The notes beneath the pieces were generated by a model. That model saw nothing but the letters and a program-made list of their open reading frames with translations. It did not search any database and was not told the DNA's origin. The position numbers and the translations under genes were made by a program. This document shows, piece by piece, positions 22,770 to 26,558 of a DNA stretch of 26,558 bases (the first letter of the stretch is position 1; each line of letters opens with the position of its first letter). The DNA comes from Bacteroidales bacterium UBA1176 (lineage in GTDB: Bacteria; Bacteroidota; Bacteroidia; Bacteroidales; WCHB1-69): contig DBYW01000040.1 in the NCBI GenBank assembly GCA_002311645.1, positions 1 through 26,558 on the forward strand, written 5' to 3'.

Positions 22770-24359
22770 ATGAAACGCTATATTTTTGTGACAGGAGGAG
22801 TGGTCTCCTCATTGGGCAAGGGCATTGTTTCGGCCAGCATCGGCAAGCTGTTGCAGGCCCGCGGTTACTCTATCACCATCCAGAAATTCGACCCGTACAT
22901 CAATATCGACCCCGGCACGCTGAACCCCTACGAACATGGGGAGTGCTTTGTGACGGTGGACGGCATGGAGACGGACTTGGACTTGGGGCATTACGAGCGC
23001 TTTACGGGTATTCGGGCCACCCACGACAACTCGGTCACTACGGGTAAAATCTACAAGACGGTTATCGACAAGGAGCGTCATGGTGACTATTTGGGCAAGA
23101 CTATCCAGGTGGTTCCCCATATCACCGATGAAATCAAGCGCAGGATGCTGCGCAAGGACGATGTCGACTTTGTGATTTCGGAAATCGGAGGTACTATCGG
23201 CGATATCGAGTCGGCCCCGTTTTTGGAGGCAATCCGCCAGCTGAAATGGGAGCTGGGCAATCGTGCTGTCAGTGTACACCTCACATACGTGCCATATCTG
23301 AAAGCCGCTGACGAGCTGAAGACGAAGCCCACGCAGCACTCCGTGAAGGAGATGCAGGGTGCCGGCATACAACCTGACGTGCTCGTCCTGCGCACGGAGA
23401 AGCACCTCTCCGATGGCATACGCCAGAAAGTGGCCTCTTTCTGCAATGTGGACCTTGAGTGCGTGGTGCAGAGCGAGGATCTGCCGAGCATCTATGAGGT
23501 GCCTGTCAACATGCAGCGCCAGGGATTGGATGCCGCCATCTTGCGCAAATTCGGCGTGCCGGTGGGCGAAACTCCCGACATGAAGGCGTGGCATCATTTT
23601 CTGGAACTCCAGCAGACAGCCCGGACAGAAGTGCGCGTGGGCCTGGTGGGGAAATACGACCTTCAGGACGCTTACAAGAGTATCCGGGAGAGTCTTTCCC
23701 TGGCAGGCACCTACAATCACGTGAAAGTGAAGATCGAGTTCATCAACAGCGAAAATATCACGGAGGAGAATGTGGAAGAAAAACTCTCTGATTTGGCAGG
23801 CGTGTTGGTGTGTCCCGGCTTCGGACAGCGCGGGATAGAAGGGAAAATTTCGGCTGTGAAGTACGCGCGTACGCACAACATCCCCCTCTTCGGCATCTGC
23901 TTGGGTATGCAGATGATGGTCATCGAGTTTGCGCGTAACGTGTTAAAATACAAAGACGCCAATTCTGCGGAGATGGATGCTTCCACCCCGCACAATGTGA
24001 TAGATTTGATGGAGGAGCAAAAAAACGTGACCAACATGGGTGGCACCATGCGTCTTGGGGCATACAACTGCGATCTCCGTGCGGGCAGCCGCGTGGCGGG
24101 AATCTATGGGTCGCTCCAAATCAGCGAACGCCACCGCCATCGGTATGAGTTCAATAATCAGTATAAGGAAGAATACGAAAAGAATGGCATGCAATGTACG
24201 GGTGTGAATCCGGAGAACGAGCTGGTGGAGATTGTGGAGATACCCGAACACCGCTGGTTTGTCGGGACACAGTTCCATCCGGAATACTCCAGCACCGTGC
24301 TGCATCCCCATCCCTTGTTCCTGGATTTTGTCAAAACCTGCATGGAACAATCCTGTTAG
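22770..24359 (+). CDS. pyrG: CTP synthase
   Basis: A 529-residue cytoplasmic enzyme that makes CTP from UTP, ATP and glutamine. The N-terminal synthetase domain has GGVVSSLGKG at 9-18 and the KFDPYINIDPGT stretch at 39-50. The C-terminal class I glutaminase domain (from about 290) has PGFGQRG, nucleophile Cys377 in GICLGMQ and the FHPEY His-Glu pair near the end. All catalytic residues are present and the length is normal. An in-frame TTG 33 bp upstream was rejected; ATG at 22770 gives the standard MKRYIFVTGG start. It is probably cotranscribed with the purF-like gene 38 bp upstream. Confidence 0.97.
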   Translation: MKRYIFVTGGVVSSLGKGIVSASIGKLLQARGYSITIQKFDPYINIDPGTLNPYEHGECFVTVDGMETDLDLGHYERFTGIRATHDNSVTTGKIYKTVIDKERHGDYLGKTIQVVPHITDEIKRRMLRKDDVDFVISEIGGTIGDIESAPFLEAIRQLKWELGNRAVSVHLTYVPYLKAADELKTKPTQHSVKEMQGAGIQPDVLVLRTEKHLSDGIRQKVASFCNVDLECVVQSEDLPSIYEVPVNMQRQGLDAAILRKFGVPVGETPDMKAWHHFLELQQTARTEVRVGLVGKYDLQDAYKSIRESLSLAGTYNHVKVKIEFINSENITEENVEEKLSDLAGVLVCPGFGQRGIEGKISAVKYARTHNIPLFGICLGMQMMVIEFARNVLKYKDANSAEMDASTPHNVIDLMEEQKNVTNMGGTMRLGAYNCDLRAGSRVAGIYGSLQISERHRHRYEFNNQYKEEYEKNGMQCTGVNPENELVEIVEIPEHRWFVGTQFHPEYSSTVLHPHPLFLDFVKTCMEQSC

Positions 24360-24543
24360 GGCTCAACAGGACATACACAAACACATATCCGTTATTCTTC
24401 ATATAATCGCTGATTTTAAATCCTGTTGTTATTCTTATATTGTTGATTTCTAATATGTTGTGTTTGCGGAAAATTTGTGAACTATTTGTGATTTTCGGCA
24501 CGATACCTGTTGAAACCGCCCTATTTCCACCTGTACGGATAGA

Positions 24544-24580
24544 CACAAAAAAAGCACCTAACTCATTGAGAATAGGTGCT
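24544..24580 (-). terminator. Intrinsic terminator of tRNA-Asn
   Basis: A perfect 8-bp stem pairs 24553-24560 with 24573-24580 around a 12-nt loop. On the minus strand a T7 run follows. On the plus strand TTTCTTT follows, so it may also stop transcription coming from pyrG. Confidence 0.9.
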
Positions 24581-24588
24581 TTTCTTTG

Positions 24589-24662
24589 CGCTCCCTCAAG
24601 GACTTGAACCTTGGACCCTCTGATTAACAGTCAGATGCTCTAACCAACTGAGCTAAGGAAGC
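24589..24662 (-). tRNA. tRNA-Asn (anticodon GTT)
   Basis: A 74-nt cloverleaf on the minus strand: acceptor GCTTCCT with AGGGAGC (one G-U pair), D-arm AGCTCAGTTGGTTAGAGC, anticodon stem CTGAC... with loop CTGTTAA, T-stem CAAGG with CCTTG and loop TTCAAGT. G73 is the tRNA-Asn discriminator. CCA is not encoded. Confidence 0.95.
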
Positions 24663-24691
24663 AGGTCGTTTTCCGTTTGGATTGACGGGTG

Positions 24692-24699
24692 CAAAAATA
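24692..24699 (-). promoter_or_regulatory. -7 promoter box for tRNA-Asn
   Basis: Minus strand reads TATTTTTG, 29 bp before the tRNA 5' end. Confidence 0.5.
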
Positions 24700-24740
24700 C
24701 ATTTTTTTTGATATCGTATGACACTATGACAGAAATTTTT

Positions 24741-24748
24741 TATTTTTG
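24741..24748 (+). promoter_or_regulatory. -7 promoter box for the second YitT gene
   Basis: TATTTTTG matches TAnnTTTG and would give a leader of about 60 nt before the ATG at 24818. The -33 element is unclear. Confidence 0.45.
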
Positions 24749-24817
24749 CAAAAATTTCTCGACAGAAACTTTTATAAAATATTGATTTATAATAAAGTAA
24801 AAAGGAGGATTTGCATT

Positions 24818-25684
24818 ATGCTCACAAGTGGTCAGATATGGAAAGAGGTTAAAAACTACCTCTTCATCACGGTTGGTTTGGCGATTTTTGTGTTCGGATG
24901 GTCCGCATTCATGACACCGTTCGAGGTGACGGGCGGCGGCGTGGCCGGTATCGCCACATTGATCTATTTCGCCAACCATGCTATCCCCATCGGTCTCACA
25001 ACCTTCGTGCTCAACGCTCTCCTCATCGCTGTGGCCTGGAAAATCTTGGGCACCCGCTTTTGTGTCAACTCCATCATCTGCACCGCCATCCAGTCCATCT
25101 TCTTCGGTTTTGCACAACGAATCTTTACCCAGCCACTTGTGGATGACATGTTCATGAGCGTTATTATCGGTGCGGCCATATCCGCTGCCGGTGTGGGCAT
25201 CGCCATCAACTGGGGTGGCAATACCGGTGGTCTCGACATTATCGCCCTCATGATCGGCAAGTACCGCAACATCTCCTACGGCAAAGTCAATGTCACCGCC
25301 AACTTCTTCATTGTCGGCTGCTCCTTTCTCGTCCTCCACGATGTGCAGAAGCTGGTCTATAGCTTTGTCGTCCTCTTTGTCTACATGTTCGTTGCCGACA
25401 TCGTGATCGACGGTTACCGCCAAACTTACCAGTTCATGGTTTTCTCGAAGAAGAACAAGGAGATCGCCGACCGCGTCAACAGTGAGCTGCATCGAGGTGC
25501 CACTTTCCTCAAAGGCTACGGCTCTTACAACCATACCGAAAGCGATGTCCTGCTTATCGTGGCCCATAAGACCGACAAAGTGCGTGTCACACGCATCATC
25601 AAGGAAATCGACGACAGCGCGTTCATCACCATCACCAAGACCGCCAGCGTGTTTGGAAAGAACTTTGACAAGTTGAAGCTATAA
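24818..25684 (+). CDS. YitT-family membrane protein with DUF2179 domain (second copy)
   Basis: A 288-residue inner-membrane protein of the same family as the product of 15889-16839, but clearly diverged. Helices lie at about 13-31, 57-76, 83-100, 112-131, 160-175 and 178-198; the MTPFEVTGGG turn (32-41) and GGNTGGLD (133-140) are the family signatures. The soluble DUF2179 domain fills about 202-288 (RGATFLKGYGSY). Function is unsettled. The start at 24818 follows AAGGAGG (24802-24808) by 9 nt; the 24 residues encoded upstream in frame are not family-like and cover the promoter. ispE follows after 60 bp and may be cotranscribed. Confidence 0.93.
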   Translation: MLTSGQIWKEVKNYLFITVGLAIFVFGWSAFMTPFEVTGGGVAGIATLIYFANHAIPIGLTTFVLNALLIAVAWKILGTRFCVNSIICTAIQSIFFGFAQRIFTQPLVDDMFMSVIIGAAISAAGVGIAINWGGNTGGLDIIALMIGKYRNISYGKVNVTANFFIVGCSFLVLHDVQKLVYSFVVLFVYMFVADIVIDGYRQTYQFMVFSKKNKEIADRVNSELHRGATFLKGYGSYNHTESDVLLIVAHKTDKVRVTRIIKEIDDSAFITITKTASVFGKNFDKLKL

Positions 25685-25691
25685 AACATTG

Positions 25692-25731
25692 TTAAATTAT
25701 TAAACTATTATATTATTAAGTTATTATAGGA
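25692..25731. repeat. Octamer tandem repeat tract before ispE
   Basis: Five 8-nt units of the pattern TTAWNNTA, for example TTAAATTA at 25692-25699 and TTAAACTA at 25700-25707. The last unit is degenerate and overlaps the AGGAGA ribosome binding site (25728-25733) of ispE. Confidence 0.75.
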
Positions 25732-25744
25732 GATAGTGGACGGT

Positions 25745-26500
25745 ATGATAACTTGTTCTGTCAACTGCAAAATAAACCTTGGCCTTCAGGTTGTTCGTAA
25801 GCGCGAGGATGGCTTTCACGAAATCCACACGGTTTTCTACCCTACGGATTTCTTCACCGACACTCTCACGTTGGAGGTGGGAGGCAAGGGCTTCCATTTT
25901 GAATGTCACGGTGCACCGGATGCGGGTCCCGACGACGACAACCTCTGCGTGCGCGCTTGGCGTCTGCTGCGCGACGACTTCGGCCTCGATGGCGCGTGCC
26001 TCACCTTGGAGAAGCGCATCCCCACGGGCGCCGGACTCGGTGGTGGCTCCGCCGATGCGGCTTTCACGCTCAGGATGCTGACGGAGGTCTTCCATCTGCC
26101 GCTTGACAACCACCAGCTGAAGATTTACGCCGCCCGGTTGGGCAGTGACGTGCCCTTCTTCATCGACAACACCCCGATGTACGCCGAGGGTCGGGGTGAG
26201 ATTCTTACGCCTATTCCCTTAGACCTCGGCGGCTACCGTATCGAAATCGTGAAACCAGACTTCTCCGTCTCCACCAAAGAGGCTTACGCAGGCGTCACGC
26301 CGCACTTGCCTAACATTGACGTGGCCGACGTCATCCGCCGTTCCATTACAGAATGGCGTGAATTGCTGCACAACGACTTTGAAGACAGCGTCTTCCAACG
26401 TTTCCCCGTATTGGCGGAACTCAAGGAGCAGATGTATGCCAAGGGTGCGGTGTATGCTGCCATGAGCGGCAGCGGAACCGCCGTGTATGGAATCTTTTGA
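25745..26500 (+). CDS. ispE: 4-diphosphocytidyl-2-C-methyl-D-erythritol kinase
   Basis: A 251-residue GHMP kinase that phosphorylates CDP-methylerythritol in the non-mevalonate isoprenoid pathway, in the cytoplasm. Substrate-site Lys9 is in CKINLGL, the ATP loop PTGAGLGGGSADAA is at 93-106, catalytic Asp135 is in LGSDVPFF and the last GHMP motif SGSGTAVYG is at 241-249. The protein ends right after that motif, slightly short of the usual 270 or so but with all motifs present. GTG at 25736 is only 2 nt after AGGAGA; ATG at 25745 is 11 nt away and gives the normal MIT N-terminus, so I chose it. Confidence 0.95.
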   Translation: MITCSVNCKINLGLQVVRKREDGFHEIHTVFYPTDFFTDTLTLEVGGKGFHFECHGAPDAGPDDDNLCVRAWRLLRDDFGLDGACLTLEKRIPTGAGLGGGSADAAFTLRMLTEVFHLPLDNHQLKIYAARLGSDVPFFIDNTPMYAEGRGEILTPIPLDLGGYRIEIVKPDFSVSTKEAYAGVTPHLPNIDVADVIRRSITEWRELLHNDFEDSVFQRFPVLAELKEQMYAKGAVYAAMSGSGTAVYGIF

Positions 26501-26558
26501 GTTTACGCTCGTGTGGGGCTATAGATAATAGTTTTTCCTTAAGCAGCCCTGTAGGGGC
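26501..26558. repeat. Possible truncated REP-like palindrome at the window edge
   Basis: The last 13 bases (GCCCTGTAGGGGC) are an imperfect palindrome that looks like the start of another short palindromic repeat. It is cut by the window edge, and no coding sequence is seen after ispE. Confidence 0.25.

Noticed and set aside
22809..23876. 355-residue ORF antisense to pyrG
   Set aside because: Shadow of pyrG; no domains and His-rich composition typical of antisense readings.
24351..24371. 7-bp hairpin spanning the pyrG stop codon as terminator
   Set aside because: No T run follows it on either strand; the better terminator is at 24544-24580.
24740..25567. 275-residue ORF antisense to the second YitT gene
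   Set aside because: Asp/His-rich mirror of membrane-helix codons, no family match, and it overlaps the promoter and start of a clear gene.

Overview
The window looks like chromosomal DNA of a Bacteroidales-type member of the phylum Bacteroidota. Three things point there. Many genes are preceded by the TAnnTTTG -7 box typical of this phylum. One gene encodes a secreted protein with a PKD-like fold and a gliding-motility/type IX secretion C-terminal domain. The PurF-like, PyrG, IspE and AAA-14 ATPase proteins have the family forms I know from Bacteroidales. Species cannot be named from the sequence alone.

Layout. 1-87: 3' end of a tRNA (probably Gly) and its terminator. 88-2293: class-3-like aldehyde dehydrogenase, and upstream of it on the same strand a PIN toxin with a RelB/DinJ-like antitoxin. 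2294-3077: a gene-poor gap with an inverted pair of short palindromic elements, one nested in a larger stem-loop followed by a T run, plus a heptamer repeat tract. 3078-7954: an accessory block with a T9SS-type surface protein (minus strand), then an unrecognised lipoprotein, a small membrane protein and an AAA-14/DUF4143 ATPase (plus strand). 8006-9211: iron-containing alcohol dehydrogenase. 9341-9472: tRNA-Cys with terminator and promoter. 9504-11093: pyrB-pyrI with a promoter, a leader with an inverted repeat, a strong Shine-Dalgarno before a TTG start, and a perfect 11-bp terminator stem. 11181-15773: purA followed 9 bp later by a large secreted protein made of two tandem TldD/PmbA-like halves. 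15889-16839: first YitT-family membrane protein. 16861-20771: sbcD-sbcC. 20953-24359: an amidophosphoribosyltransferase-like gene and pyrG. 24544-24699: tRNA-Asn with terminator. 24818-26500: second YitT-family protein and ispE.

The genes of known function are mostly housekeeping: pyrimidine synthesis (pyrB, pyrI, pyrG), purine synthesis (purA and the purF-like gene), DNA end processing (sbcCD), isoprenoid synthesis (ispE) and alcohol/aldehyde redox. The pyr and pur genes are scattered through separate transcription units rather than forming one operon.

The most unusual content is: (1) the tandem, apparently metal-site-less TldD/PmbA-like protein coupled to purA; (2) a set of degenerate 7-nt-period repeat tracts at 3' ends of genes, two of which abut or run through stop codons, plus a related-looking 8-nt-period tract before ispE; (3) a REPIN-like inverted palindrome pair inside a terminator-like stem-loop; (4) a pyrBI pair that resembles the clostridial rather than the usual Bacteroides type; and (5) a C8 homopolymer in the signal-peptide codons of the surface protein. 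I found no phage, insertion sequence, CRISPR array or clear defence system.
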